Source of the DNA: MGML01 sp034416335
Lineage (GTDB): Bacteria > Chloroflexota > Dehalococcoidia > Dehalococcoidales > UBA2162
Assembly (NCBI GenBank): GCA_034416335.1
Contig: DAOULV010000019.1
Coordinates: forward strand, 62,001-126,000
Reading direction: 5' to 3'
Length of the DNA stretch: 64,000 nucleotides
The stretch's first letter is position 1; each line of letters opens with the position of its first letter. The translations under genes and the position numbers were made by a program. Below the pieces are notes generated by a model. The model had not been told where the DNA came from. It was given only the letters and a program-made list of their open reading frames with translations, and ran no database searches. Of this stretch, positions 26,770 through 34,808 are shown piece by piece.

Positions 26770-27027
26770 TTGGAAAATAAAAACGAGACTACTATGCACA
26801 GTCTTATCAAGACCAGAAGCATGGGCTCGGTAAGGTGCCTGCAGTGTTATGAGAGAATTTCGTTCCCCGCGAAAGCGGAAACCGCTGCCTGCCCGAACTG
26901 CGGATTCGAGTGGCGCCTTTCCTGGCATATGGGAGACAACTTCCCCAGAATTCGCGGGCCGGTCTGGGAAACAAACAGTAAGCTTATCGAAGAGGCAAAT
27001 AGAAAGTCCAAGGAGGAGGGGAAGTAG
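26770..27027 (+). CDS. Small zinc-ribbon protein heading the AOR operon
   Basis: An 85-residue protein with a CX2C...CX2C zinc-ribbon (VRCLQCYERISFP ... AACPNCGFEWRLSW). Translation starts at TTG behind GAGGAGG. Its stop codon abuts the ATG of the aldehyde oxidoreductase, so the two are cotranslated. It may help assemble or regulate the tungstoenzyme, or be a small redox-site or DNA-binding protein; its family is not recognised. Confidence 0.7.
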   Translation: MENKNETTMHSLIKTRSMGSVRCLQCYERISFPAKAETAACPNCGFEWRLSWHMGDNFPRIRGPVWETNSKLIEEANRKSKEEGK

Positions 27028-28935
27028 ATGGCTCTTAATAGAAAGGTAGCATATATCGATCTTACCAGCGGTAAAATCGAGACCAGCCCGATATCCGTAG
27101 AAATGAGAAAGAAATATATCGGCAGCAGAGGTCTCGATGCGTATTTACTGTACAACCACCTGAAACCCGGAGTAGATGCCCTCGGACCCGATAACGTCGC
27201 CATTGTAAGCGCAGGTCTGCTTGTCGGTACGCCGGCGTCGGCATCATGCCGCGTTCATGTATGTGCCAAGTCACCTCTGACCAACTATTACGGCAGCTGC
27301 AACGGCGGTGGTTTCTTTACTCCTGAACTCAGGTGGGCAGGATTCGACCACCTGGTCATTAAAGGTAAAGCGCCGAAACCGGTATACCTCTGGGTACATA
27401 ATGGAGAAATCGAGATAAAGGACGCCGAGAATGTCTGGGGTAAATACGTGGCGGATGCACAGCAGGCTATCCGTGATGAACTCGGTGACAGGGATATCAA
27501 GGTACTAACCATCGGCCCCGGCGGTGAAAAAATGGTACGCTTCGCCAATGTAATGACAGGCCCCAAGAATTCGGGCGGCAGGACAGGAATGGGAGCCGTA
27601 CTCGGCTCGAAGAACCTGAAGGCGGTAGCCGCCAGGGGAACGATGGACATAACCCTGGCACATCCCCGCGAAGCCCTGGATTATAACCGTGAGTTTATGT
27701 CCCAGATTACCTCATCCAAGGTAAGTCAGACTCAGGGGAGATTGGGTACGCCGTTTATTTTCGGCGCCACCAATACACAGGGTCTTGTAAACGCTCATAA
27801 CAACCTTCTCAACCAGCTTGTCAACTCCGATCCTGTTGAGGCGGAGGCAATCGACGAATACATCCAGGGAATGGCTGCCTGTTTCGGCTGCGGCGTTCAC
27901 TGCAGGGGTAAATTCGTTATACCTGAAGGTCCGCTGGCCGGTACATACGATGAAGGTCCCGAATATACCCACCAGGTATCATTCGGCTCTATTGTCGGCT
28001 GCCGCGACACGGTTGGAATCCTCGAAGGAACTCACCTGACTAACAGATACGGAATCGATGTCCTCGAGGTTGGCAATATCATCGCCTGGACGATTGAACT
28101 CTACGAAGCAGGCGTAATTAATAAAGAAGATACCGGCGGACTGGAATTAACCTGGGGCAACATCGACGCGGTCCTTGAACTCACTCGCCAGATAGGTGAA
28201 CGTGAAGGATTCGGGGATATTCTGGCCGAAGGCGGACACCGTGCCGCGGAGAAAATCGGGAGAAACTCCATTGACCACTGGGTCGGTATTAAAGGAATGG
28301 GGCAGATGAACTCGGATGAAAGAGCCACCCCGGCCCTGGCACTGAACATCGCCACCGCATCACGCGGTAACGATCACCTCAGAAGTCGCCCTGCAATCGA
28401 CCTTTACCACCTGCCGGAACCGGTGCTCCGGAAGATATACAGTCAGCCCGTTCCTTACGACGGACCGCTAACTTCCGACTTCCGGGATTACGAGGGTAAA
28501 CCCTGGCAGGTATTCTGGCACGAGAACTGCTACATGGCTGTAGACAGTCTGGGTATCTGCAAGTATCACACCACATTCCTCGGCGCTACCCATCCCAATT
28601 TCGAGGAATGGTCCAAACTGATTTATCTTATTACCGGACTGGAAATGAGTCCTCTGGATATATGGACAGCCGCCGAGAGAGCGAATAACCTTGAAAGGAT
28701 GTTCAATCTCAGGGAAGGCCTGCAGCGGAAGGATGACTGGCTGGTAGACCGCTACTTCGATTTGCCTAATCCCCTCGGAATGCCTTCAATCCGTGGACTG
28801 AGTATTGATAGAGAAAAATTCACCAAGATGATAGACGAATTCTACCAGCACCACGGGTGGGATGAAAACGGCGTTCCTACTGAGGAGACTCTGAAGAGAC
28901 TCGAAATCGATAAAGAGCCTTCACACATGCTGTAA
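27028..28935 (+). CDS. aor: Tungsten aldehyde:ferredoxin oxidoreductase (AOR family)
   Basis: A 635-residue AOR-family enzyme oxidising aldehydes to carboxylic acids, or the reverse at low potential. The [4Fe-4S] ligands appear as C285, C288, C292 (CFGCGVHC) and C511 (LGICKYH); E312 (PEYTHQ) and H450 (GNDHLRSRP) fall where Pyrococcus AOR has its catalytic Glu313 and His448. These residues argue for a true aldehyde oxidoreductase rather than the BamB benzoyl-CoA reductase branch, which lacks this HLRS-type motif. The polyferredoxin next door, two MoaD-like proteins and an NrfD-like subunit suggest a multi-subunit, possibly membrane-linked enzyme. Substrate unknown; an aromatic aldehyde or acid would fit the neighbouring aromatic genes. 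Confidence 0.9.
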   Translation: MALNRKVAYIDLTSGKIETSPISVEMRKKYIGSRGLDAYLLYNHLKPGVDALGPDNVAIVSAGLLVGTPASASCRVHVCAKSPLTNYYGSCNGGGFFTPELRWAGFDHLVIKGKAPKPVYLWVHNGEIEIKDAENVWGKYVADAQQAIRDELGDRDIKVLTIGPGGEKMVRFANVMTGPKNSGGRTGMGAVLGSKNLKAVAARGTMDITLAHPREALDYNREFMSQITSSKVSQTQGRLGTPFIFGATNTQGLVNAHNNLLNQLVNSDPVEAEAIDEYIQGMAACFGCGVHCRGKFVIPEGPLAGTYDEGPEYTHQVSFGSIVGCRDTVGILEGTHLTNRYGIDVLEVGNIIAWTIELYEAGVINKEDTGGLELTWGNIDAVLELTRQIGEREGFGDILAEGGHRAAEKIGRNSIDHWVGIKGMGQMNSDERATPALALNIATASRGNDHLRSRPAIDLYHLPEPVLRKIYSQPVPYDGPLTSDFRDYEGKPWQVFWHENCYMAVDSLGICKYHTTFLGATHPNFEEWSKLIYLITGLEMSPLDIWTAAERANNLERMFNLREGLQRKDDWLVDRYFDLPNPLGMPSIRGLSIDREKFTKMIDEFYQHHGWDENGVPTEETLKRLEIDKEPSHML

Positions 28936-28956
28936 TATTGAAAGAGGAGAATATCA

Positions 28957-29451
28957 GTGGCGAAAGTACTAATACTGGATTATCAGAAATGCACCGGCTG
29001 CCGCGAATGCGAATTGGTATGTCCCATACAGCATGAAGGCGTCAGCAACCCGGCACGGAGCCGGATAAAAGTAATAAAGAGAGAATGGGAAGGAATATAC
29101 ATTCCCGTTACCTGTCAGCAGTGCGAAACGGCACCCTGTCTGACGGTGTGCCCGGTAAGAGCAATATCACGTGATCAGGAACTGAACAGGGTCATTGTTG
29201 ATTACAATATCTGTATCGGATGCCGTACCTGTGTAACCGCCTGCCCCTTCGGAGCAATGGCTTTCAACCCGCTAACCCGGAAGGTAATGAAATGTGATTT
29301 CTGCGACGGTGATCCGCAGTGCGCGCGGTTCTGCGAAACGAAAGCAATCCGATACGCCGATGCTTCCGAACAGAGTATTGATAAACAGGTAGCCATTGCG
29401 GATAAATTCGTAGCATTCGTTCAGAATGCGGCTGCGGGAATAAATGCCTGA
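28957..29451 (+). CDS. Polyferredoxin electron-transfer subunit (HycB/AorA-like)
   Basis: A 164-residue protein with four [4Fe-4S] cysteine sets: CTGCRECELVC, CQQCETAPCLTVCP, CIGCRTCVTACP and CDFCDGDPQCARFC. This is the electron-wire subunit type found with AOR (AorA-like), DMSO reductase and hydrogenase families. It starts at GTG 22 bases after the AOR stop and is surely its partner. No Tat or Sec signal, so it acts in the cytoplasm. Confidence 0.9.
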   Translation: MAKVLILDYQKCTGCRECELVCPIQHEGVSNPARSRIKVIKREWEGIYIPVTCQQCETAPCLTVCPVRAISRDQELNRVIVDYNICIGCRTCVTACPFGAMAFNPLTRKVMKCDFCDGDPQCARFCETKAIRYADASEQSIDKQVAIADKFVAFVQNAAAGINA

Positions 29452-29459
29452 TAATGGCG

Positions 29460-29499
29460 AACCAGCCCGTTAAAGTCGAGAATTACTTTCGGGCTGGTT
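29460..29499 (+). other. Hairpin between AOR and MoaD-like genes
   Basis: Stem AACCAGCCCG / CGGGCTGGTT with a 20-base loop lies just after the polyferredoxin gene and before the first MoaD-like gene. There is no T-run, so partial attenuation or mRNA processing is more likely than full termination. Confidence 0.5.
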
Positions 29500-29515
29500 T
29501 GAAACCGTGTAACCG

Positions 29516-29788
29516 ATGAGTGTTAAGTTACACCTTCATCCGTATTTAATTCACCTGGCGGAGAATAAAGACATCCACGAGGTGAATGGTGCTACCGTGG
29601 GCGAATGCCTTGAACAGCTTATCGCAAGATATCCGGAACTCGATGAATGGCTGTTCACCAAAGACAGGAGCCTTAATAACATGTTTGATGTGTTTGTTAA
29701 CATGCAGAGTACCCTGTCTGAAGGACTGGAAACTAAGGTGACGGACGGGGATGATATAAACCTGGTTATAGTCATCGCCGGAGGTTAA
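29516..29788 (+). CDS. MoaD/ThiS-like sulfur-carrier protein 1
   Basis: A 90-residue beta-grasp protein ending in the Gly-Gly tail (VIVIAGG) that is thiocarboxylated in MoaD and ThiS. The core VKLHLHPYLIHLAENKDIH and the DGDDINLVIVIAGG end are characteristic. Inside an AOR operon such proteins are taken to be dedicated sulfur donors for the tungsten pyranopterin. It is followed by a close paralogue. Confidence 0.85.
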   Translation: MSVKLHLHPYLIHLAENKDIHEVNGATVGECLEQLIARYPELDEWLFTKDRSLNNMFDVFVNMQSTLSEGLETKVTDGDDINLVIVIAGG

Positions 29789-29829
29789 TTGACCTTCGTT
29801 TTTGTGTTCTCGAACCAGAGGGAGAGTAT

Positions 29830-30099
29830 ATGAGTATTAAGGTTAATATCCATCCCTCCTTACAGTATGTTGCAGATAATAAAGAATCGGTCGATGTGGA
29901 TGGAAATACCGTCGGTGAATGCTTCAAGAACCTTGTCGCCGAATATCCGGGACTTAATGAATGGCTGTTCGAAGGTGAAAAACTCAGTAAATATATCGAT
30001 ATTTTCGTAAATGACGAAAGTGCCTATCCCGAGGAACTGGCAAAACCGGTTAAAGACGGCGATGAAATACATCTGCTGATGCAGATTGCCGGTGGATAG
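29830..30099 (+). CDS. MoaD/ThiS-like sulfur-carrier protein 2
   Basis: An 89-residue paralogue of the preceding gene with the same beta-grasp layout (VNIHPSLQYVADNKES, NTVGECFKNLVAEYP, NEWLFEGE) and the Gly-Gly end (LLMQIAGG). A good GGGAGAG site precedes the ATG. Two carriers in tandem may serve two cofactor acceptors, for example the AOR here and the molybdopterin enzyme encoded on the opposite strand, but they may also be redundant after duplication. Confidence 0.83.
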   Translation: MSIKVNIHPSLQYVADNKESVDVDGNTVGECFKNLVAEYPGLNEWLFEGEKLSKYIDIFVNDESAYPEELAKPVKDGDEIHLLMQIAGG

Positions 30100-30261
30100 A
30101 CCTTCATCGTTATGTTTTTAAAATAAACCGTAGATGGTGAAGAAATAAACAATATTATTAATATCGACCAGTTTTTAAAATCCAGAGATATTCAAACCCA
30201 GCACCAGTGGGGCTGGCAGGTAGCAGTCTATCTGTATCTGGCAGGAATCGGGTCCGGCTCA

Positions 30262-31134
30262 ATGGCTGTCGGTCTGCTAATGGACTGGATGGGTTATATT
30301 CCGGACGGACTTAGACCGATTATACTCTGGGGGCCTGTATTCGTTGCTGTCGGCGCCCTGTTCCTCGTCCTGAAACTGGGTGTAAAAAGAAGGTTCCTGA
30401 ACACTATTCTGAATCCTATGACTTCCTGGCTGTCCCGGGGTTTTTATATTCTCTCCGTCTGTATAGTTATCGGAGGAATTGTTTTTATCATATCACTTCT
30501 CCCGTATTTCAATGTTAATATAGAATTCTGGCCGTGGTTTCTTAAAGCTCTTGATATTATTGCTTTCATATTCGCCCTCGCTACGGCTGTCTATACCGGA
30601 ATCCTTATAATGTCAGTAAAGTATGTCCCCTTCTGGGATACATGGCTGCTTCCCGCATTGTACACCGTGTCGGCTCTTTCCACAGGAGCGATAGCGGTAA
30701 TGATATTGACAACAGCGTATAACATTTTCACTTCATCCGCCGGGTTTCCCGACCAGATGGCATCCACCCTTACCGGGATAGAACAGGTGATTATTATTAT
30801 AGAAGCGATAGTCCTGGCTCTATACCTCTTTACAAGGTACAGGTTGAAAGAATACGCGATGTACTCAGTACTACTCATATTGTCCGGTAACCTGAGATAT
30901 GTTTTCTGGCTGGGAATAGTTGTTTCCGGATTCCTGTTCCCGATTATTATTGAAGGAATATATTCACGCTTTCATGACCAGCATTTCCTGCTGTTCCTGG
31001 CAGGTACTTTCCTGCTCCTGGGCGGCTTCTTTATCAGGTATGCGACTATCTATGCCGGTATAAAGGAACAACCGCCTATGCAGCGGCTGTTTGAAAGTCA
31101 AAGATACCTTGAAATTCTTAAATATAACTATTGA
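30262..31134 (+). CDS. NrfD-like membrane subunit
   Basis: An NrfD/PsrC-like integral membrane protein with eight or so hydrophobic helices; subunits of this type exchange electrons with quinone or couple ion movement for iron-sulfur partners. The first canonical start is the ATG at 30262, but the frame is open back to 30127 and encodes the expected family N-terminus (QHQWGWQVAVYLYLAGIG), so translation really begins upstream, near 30133-30160, without any ATG, GTG or TTG in frame. A rare start codon or a one-base deletion in ATGGTGAAG is possible. Lies between MoaD-like and polyferredoxin genes and likely anchors one of the two Fe-S subunits. Confidence 0.8.
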   Translation: MAVGLLMDWMGYIPDGLRPIILWGPVFVAVGALFLVLKLGVKRRFLNTILNPMTSWLSRGFYILSVCIVIGGIVFIISLLPYFNVNIEFWPWFLKALDIIAFIFALATAVYTGILIMSVKYVPFWDTWLLPALYTVSALSTGAIAVMILTTAYNIFTSSAGFPDQMASTLTGIEQVIIIIEAIVLALYLFTRYRLKEYAMYSVLLILSGNLRYVFWLGIVVSGFLFPIIIEGIYSRFHDQHFLLFLAGTFLLLGGFFIRYATIYAGIKEQPPMQRLFESQRYLEILKYNY

Positions 31135-31164
31135 TATGCGGGCATACAGAAGGGAGTTATATAT

Positions 31165-31653
31165 ATGCAGGGTAAAGTATTATACATAGACAATGAAAAA
31201 TGTACCGGGTGCCGGGAATGCGAACTGGCATGCTCAGTTTTCCATACCGGAGCCAGCAATCCGAGCCGCGCCCGGATTAAAGTCTATAAATGGGAGTGGG
31301 AAGGTATATATCTCCCGATGACATGCCAGAACTGTGAAAAACCCTTCTGCGTTGAAGTATGCCCCACCAAAGCCTGCCATATAGATACGGAACTTAACCG
31401 GGTGGTTATAGATAAGAACAAGTGCATCGGCTGCAAGACCTGCATTATTGCCTGCCCGTTCGGAGCGCCTTCCTTCGATAGTACCGAAGGTATTAGCGTA
31501 AAATGTGACTACTGCGACGGCGACCCGCAATGCGTAAGGTTCTGTGAGACCAAGGCTATCCGGTATGTCGATGCTTCCGAAGTAAACACCACTAAACAAT
31601 ATGCAGCGGCAGAGAAAATGCTTGAGGTGATGCCTAAGCCTGGAAAATCGTAG
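31165..31653 (+). CDS. Second polyferredoxin subunit
   Basis: A 162-residue paralogue of the protein at 28957 with four [4Fe-4S] cysteine sets (CTGCRECELAC, CQNCEKPFCVEVCP, CIGCKTCIIACP, CDYCDGDPQCVRFC). It follows the NrfD-like gene by 30 bases, the order of the B and C subunits of complex iron-sulfur molybdoenzymes. It could serve the AOR as an alternative wire or the molybdopterin oxidoreductase convergent on it. Which is undecided. Confidence 0.88.
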   Translation: MQGKVLYIDNEKCTGCRECELACSVFHTGASNPSRARIKVYKWEWEGIYLPMTCQNCEKPFCVEVCPTKACHIDTELNRVVIDKNKCIGCKTCIIACPFGAPSFDSTEGISVKCDYCDGDPQCVRFCETKAIRYVDASEVNTTKQYAAAEKMLEVMPKPGKS

Positions 31654-31680
31654 CACTTATAAATATATGCTTAAAATAAA

Positions 31681-31708
31681 AAGCTGTGCAGCTAATGCTG
31701 CACAGCTT
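31681..31708. terminator. Bidirectional terminator
   Basis: A perfect 11-bp stem (AAGCTGTGCAG with its complement, 6-base loop) is flanked by A-rich and T-rich bases on both sides and lies between two convergent genes, so it can end transcripts of both the polyferredoxin and the molybdopterin oxidoreductase operons. Confidence 0.8.
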
Positions 31709-31730
31709 TAAATATTTGTTCTACTGCCGC

Positions 31731-33788
31731 TTACACTTTCTGTATTCTACACAACAGCGCCTTCATCTCCGTATATCCGGTTATCGGATCACGGACATCA
31801 GCCGATGTAAGCAGATTGGCATTAGCCTCCGTCCATCCGTGCGGTATACTGACGACATCAGTAGCAAGCTCCTCGATCAAATGGACTTTCATCGCGATCT
31901 TTCCCTTGGTCGTTTCTATGGACATCATATCACCGTCGGATATTCCGTATTTCTTGGCTGTCGCCGGATTAATTTCAGCAATCGGTTCCGGTGCATCTTT
32001 TTTCAGTGAAGGCAATGTCCTGTACTGAGTATGAGTATACTGTGGAATCCGGGAGCCGGTAGTCAGAATTACCGGGTACTTCTCGGCAAGTTCAGGAGAA
32101 CTTACCGGACTCTGGGTCGGCTCGATATGACGGGGTATGGGATCATAACCATTCTCTTCCAGTGTCTCTGAGTAGATTTCAATTTTCTCTGACGGAGTCC
32201 TGTATTTGGGTATTATGTATTTGTTACTCTCATCGACGTAATACATACCCTCAGGATGCTCTTTATCAAGCTGTTCTCTCGTTACACCACTCGGTTCGAG
32301 GAAGAAATCTACAACTTCTTCATCGGAATTCCAGGGGAAGAACTCGTCGTAGCCCATTTTCCTGCCCAGTTCAGTCCATATTTTCCAGTCAGGCCAGCTT
32401 TCACCTACAGGTTCTATCACTTTTTTGCGCAGCAGAGCGTAAGGTTCACCTAAGGTAACTCCATAAACGTAGCCTACACCACTCTTTTCGAGGAAGGAAC
32501 AGGCTGGAAGGACAATGTCTGCCAGTTTGGCGGTATCCGTCATAAACAGGTCCGTCACTACCAGGAATTCGAGTTTCTCCATCGCTTCGTGGATCCGGGC
32601 TGAATCGGGCAGTGTAAGTACCGGATTACCTCCGTTTACTATCATAGCCTTGATGGCATAGGGCTTACCTTCCAGCACGGATTCGGCAAAGAGATTCTGC
32701 TGACCGTAGGGTGACGTCCTGCCCCAGAAACGTCTGAAAAGGGGATGTGCTTCCGCCCCGATTGGTTCGTCAACTTCCGGTAACCTGAGGTCGCCCAGGC
32801 GGATAAATGGTATCGTTATCCAGCTTCCCGGAACATTCAAATTACCGGTAATGACCTGGAGTAAATTCATGGCGCGGTTACCCTGAAAACCATTAATGTG
32901 CTGATCAATAGGTGCCGTACCGGCGACGTTACATGCGGGCTTGTTGGTAGCAAAGATACGGGCAATTTTCCTGATATCCTCGGCAGGTACCCAGGTAATC
33001 TTTTCCACCTTCTCCGGAGGGTATTCCTTTACATGCTCGACAAGTTTATCAAAACCGATTGTGTACTCGTCGATAAATTCTTTGTCGTACAACTTTTCTT
33101 CGATGATGACATTCATCATCCCCAGCATAAGGGCTGTATCAGTCCCCGGACGTATCTGGATATAAGTCCCTCTGGCAGCCATCGGGATACGCTTGGGATC
33201 GACAATAATCAGGTGCTCCAGAGTACCTTCATCCAGTGCTCTGTATATTTTCTCTGCAACCAGCCCGCCGGAGTTATCCATGTTCCGCCCCCAGACGATG
33301 GTGCACTTGGATTTCCCGGGTTCTTCTATAAACTGAGTTCCGAAAGTCATTTGCCGTGCCATGATTCTCGAACGGAAGCAGTTGCCTTCAACGGTAAGTA
33401 GATTAGGGGTTCCATATGCCCCGCGGAATCTCTGGCCGAAACCGGCAAGCTCGATATTTTCGGTGCCTATTGAGCCATTATATACGGCAAGCGCTTTAGC
33501 CCCATACTTTTCTTTTATTTCCTTCAGTTTGTCAGCGATGGTGTCCAGAGCTTCATCCCAGGTGATCCTCTCCCACTCGCCATTTACTTTCTTCAAAGGA
33601 TGCAGGACTCTGTCGGGAGCATAAACATATTCCACCAGGGCTTCTCCTCGCGGGCAGATATAACCCTCACTGATCTTATGTTCGGGCATACCCTCTACCT
33701 TTACCAGTTTACCGTCTTCAACATAAGCATTTATGCCGCAGCTGTTGATACACATAATACAATCGGTTTTAATAACTTTCTGTGCCAT
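31731..33788 (-). CDS. Molybdopterin oxidoreductase (DMSO-reductase family)
   Basis: From the ATG at 33788 (GGAGG site) the protein is 685 residues. It has an N-terminal [4Fe-4S] site (C10, C13, C17, C45; CIMCINSCG ... YICPRG), and a cysteine in the metal-ligand region (C137, VEGNCFRSR) that would bind Mo or W. MGD-binding motifs are seen at LLQVITGNLNVPGSW and in the C-terminal MKVHLIEELATDVVSIPHGW. There is no Tat signal, so it is cytoplasmic. The reaction is unknown; its linkage to dch and the ring-opening genes suggests aromatic or related metabolism. Confidence 0.87.
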   Translation of the reverse strand: MAQKVIKTDCIMCINSCGINAYVEDGKLVKVEGMPEHKISEGYICPRGEALVEYVYAPDRVLHPLKKVNGEWERITWDEALDTIADKLKEIKEKYGAKALAVYNGSIGTENIELAGFGQRFRGAYGTPNLLTVEGNCFRSRIMARQMTFGTQFIEEPGKSKCTIVWGRNMDNSGGLVAEKIYRALDEGTLEHLIIVDPKRIPMAARGTYIQIRPGTDTALMLGMMNVIIEEKLYDKEFIDEYTIGFDKLVEHVKEYPPEKVEKITWVPAEDIRKIARIFATNKPACNVAGTAPIDQHINGFQGNRAMNLLQVITGNLNVPGSWITIPFIRLGDLRLPEVDEPIGAEAHPLFRRFWGRTSPYGQQNLFAESVLEGKPYAIKAMIVNGGNPVLTLPDSARIHEAMEKLEFLVVTDLFMTDTAKLADIVLPACSFLEKSGVGYVYGVTLGEPYALLRKKVIEPVGESWPDWKIWTELGRKMGYDEFFPWNSDEEVVDFFLEPSGVTREQLDKEHPEGMYYVDESNKYIIPKYRTPSEKIEIYSETLEENGYDPIPRHIEPTQSPVSSPELAEKYPVILTTGSRIPQYTHTQYRTLPSLKKDAPEPIAEINPATAKKYGISDGDMMSIETTKGKIAMKVHLIEELATDVVSIPHGWTEANANLLTSADVRDPITGYTEMKALLCRIQKV

Positions 33789-33847
33789 ATATACCTCCTC
33801 TCTTATGTCCGACAATATATTCGACGCAACCCGGAAGAGCCGGGATG

Positions 33848-34618
33848 TTATTCGTTTTTCCAGACTGGTTCTCTCTTCTCCAGGTAAGCTTTAAGACCTT
33901 CCTGTCCGTCATGAGTTTTCCAGCTGTTTATACCGAGTCCCACCGCATTTTTAAGGGCTTCATCAAGGTTGGCCGTTTCGGCGCTCTTATAAAATGCTTC
34001 CCTGACCAGCTTGACACTCAGTCCGCTCATCTTGATGAATTTCCGGGCCATTTCTTCAGCGGCTGAATCAAGTTCTTCGGTCGGTACGACCTTATTGACC
34101 AGCCCGAACCTTTCCGCATCCGCCGCATTCATACTTTCACCGAGAAGAAGCATTTCAAATGCCTTCTTTTCACCCATAACCCTGGGAAGCAGCGGTGCCG
34201 CTGCCGGCGCCAGACCACCGAGAATTATTTCAGGCTGCCCGAGTTTGGCTTTTTCACTGGCGACAGCCAGGTCGCACCCGAGGACAAGCTCGCAGCCGCC
34301 GCCGAGGGCGATTCCGTTGACTACAGCGATACTGGGCTTGCCCAGGTTCCTCAGAAGCGTGAAAAGCCTGCCGAATTCCTTCATCATTACCGGCATTTTT
34401 TCGCCGATATGGTCACCGACTTCAACTCCGGCGCAAAAAGCTTTCTCCCCTTCACCGCGGATAAGCAGCACCCTGGTCTCGTCGTCTTTGGCAAGTTCCT
34501 CCAGAGCAGTGCAGATTTCGTCCAGTGTTTCCTGGTCCATTACATTAACAGGAGGACGGTTGATGGTAAGTTTCGTTATCCCGTCTTTTTTATCGAGAAC
34601 GATATTTTTATATGCCAT
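33848..34618 (-). CDS. dch: Cyclohexa-1,5-dienecarbonyl-CoA hydratase
   Basis: A 256-residue crotonase-fold protein. Against generic enoyl-CoA hydratases it shows the Dch-type features LGQPEIILGGLAPAA and a C-terminal THDGQEGLKAYLEKREPVW, and has the expected length. Dch adds water to the diene formed by benzoyl-CoA reductase to give 6-hydroxycyclohex-1-enecarbonyl-CoA. The two following steps (had, oah) are encoded just upstream on the same strand, which strongly supports the call. An older alternative is a plain enoyl-CoA hydratase. Confidence 0.82.
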   Translation of the reverse strand: MAYKNIVLDKKDGITKLTINRPPVNVMDQETLDEICTALEELAKDDETRVLLIRGEGEKAFCAGVEVGDHIGEKMPVMMKEFGRLFTLLRNLGKPSIAVVNGIALGGGCELVLGCDLAVASEKAKLGQPEIILGGLAPAAAPLLPRVMGEKKAFEMLLLGESMNAADAERFGLVNKVVPTEELDSAAEEMARKFIKMSGLSVKLVREAFYKSAETANLDEALKNAVGLGINSWKTHDGQEGLKAYLEKREPVWKNE

Positions 34619-34750
34619 AACTCCCCCTCACCGGGTTTTTTATTCAGGCGATATCTAGTGTATTTACCCTGAAGATAATGCTTAAAAATCGGTGTTCGTG
34701 CAGATAATACAATACTAGACTTTCAGTCGTCTTTTGTCAAACACTAAACG

Positions 34751-34785
34751 GATAACCCGCCTCGATTTTGTCAGGGCGGGTTATC
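34751..34785 (-). terminator. Hairpin after oah
   Basis: Stem GATAACCCGCC / GGCGGGTTATC (11 bp, 13-base loop) lies in the 190-base gap between oah and dch. On the minus strand only a weak T-rich stretch follows (GTTTAGTGTTTG), so it may act as a leaky terminator that lowers dch and downstream expression, or be bypassed by a local promoter. Confidence 0.6.
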
Positions 34786-34808
34786 GCTGTTTTATTTGTT
34801 ATTGTCGA

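Noticed and set aside
27028..28935. AOR-family gene as BamB of class II benzoyl-CoA reductase
   Set aside because: E312, H450 and the NDHLRSRP motif match catalytic residues of true aldehyde oxidoreductases, which BamB proteins are known to lack in this form.
32898..33401. 167-residue plus-strand frame inside the molybdopterin oxidoreductase gene
   Set aside because: A shadow of the opposite-strand gene.
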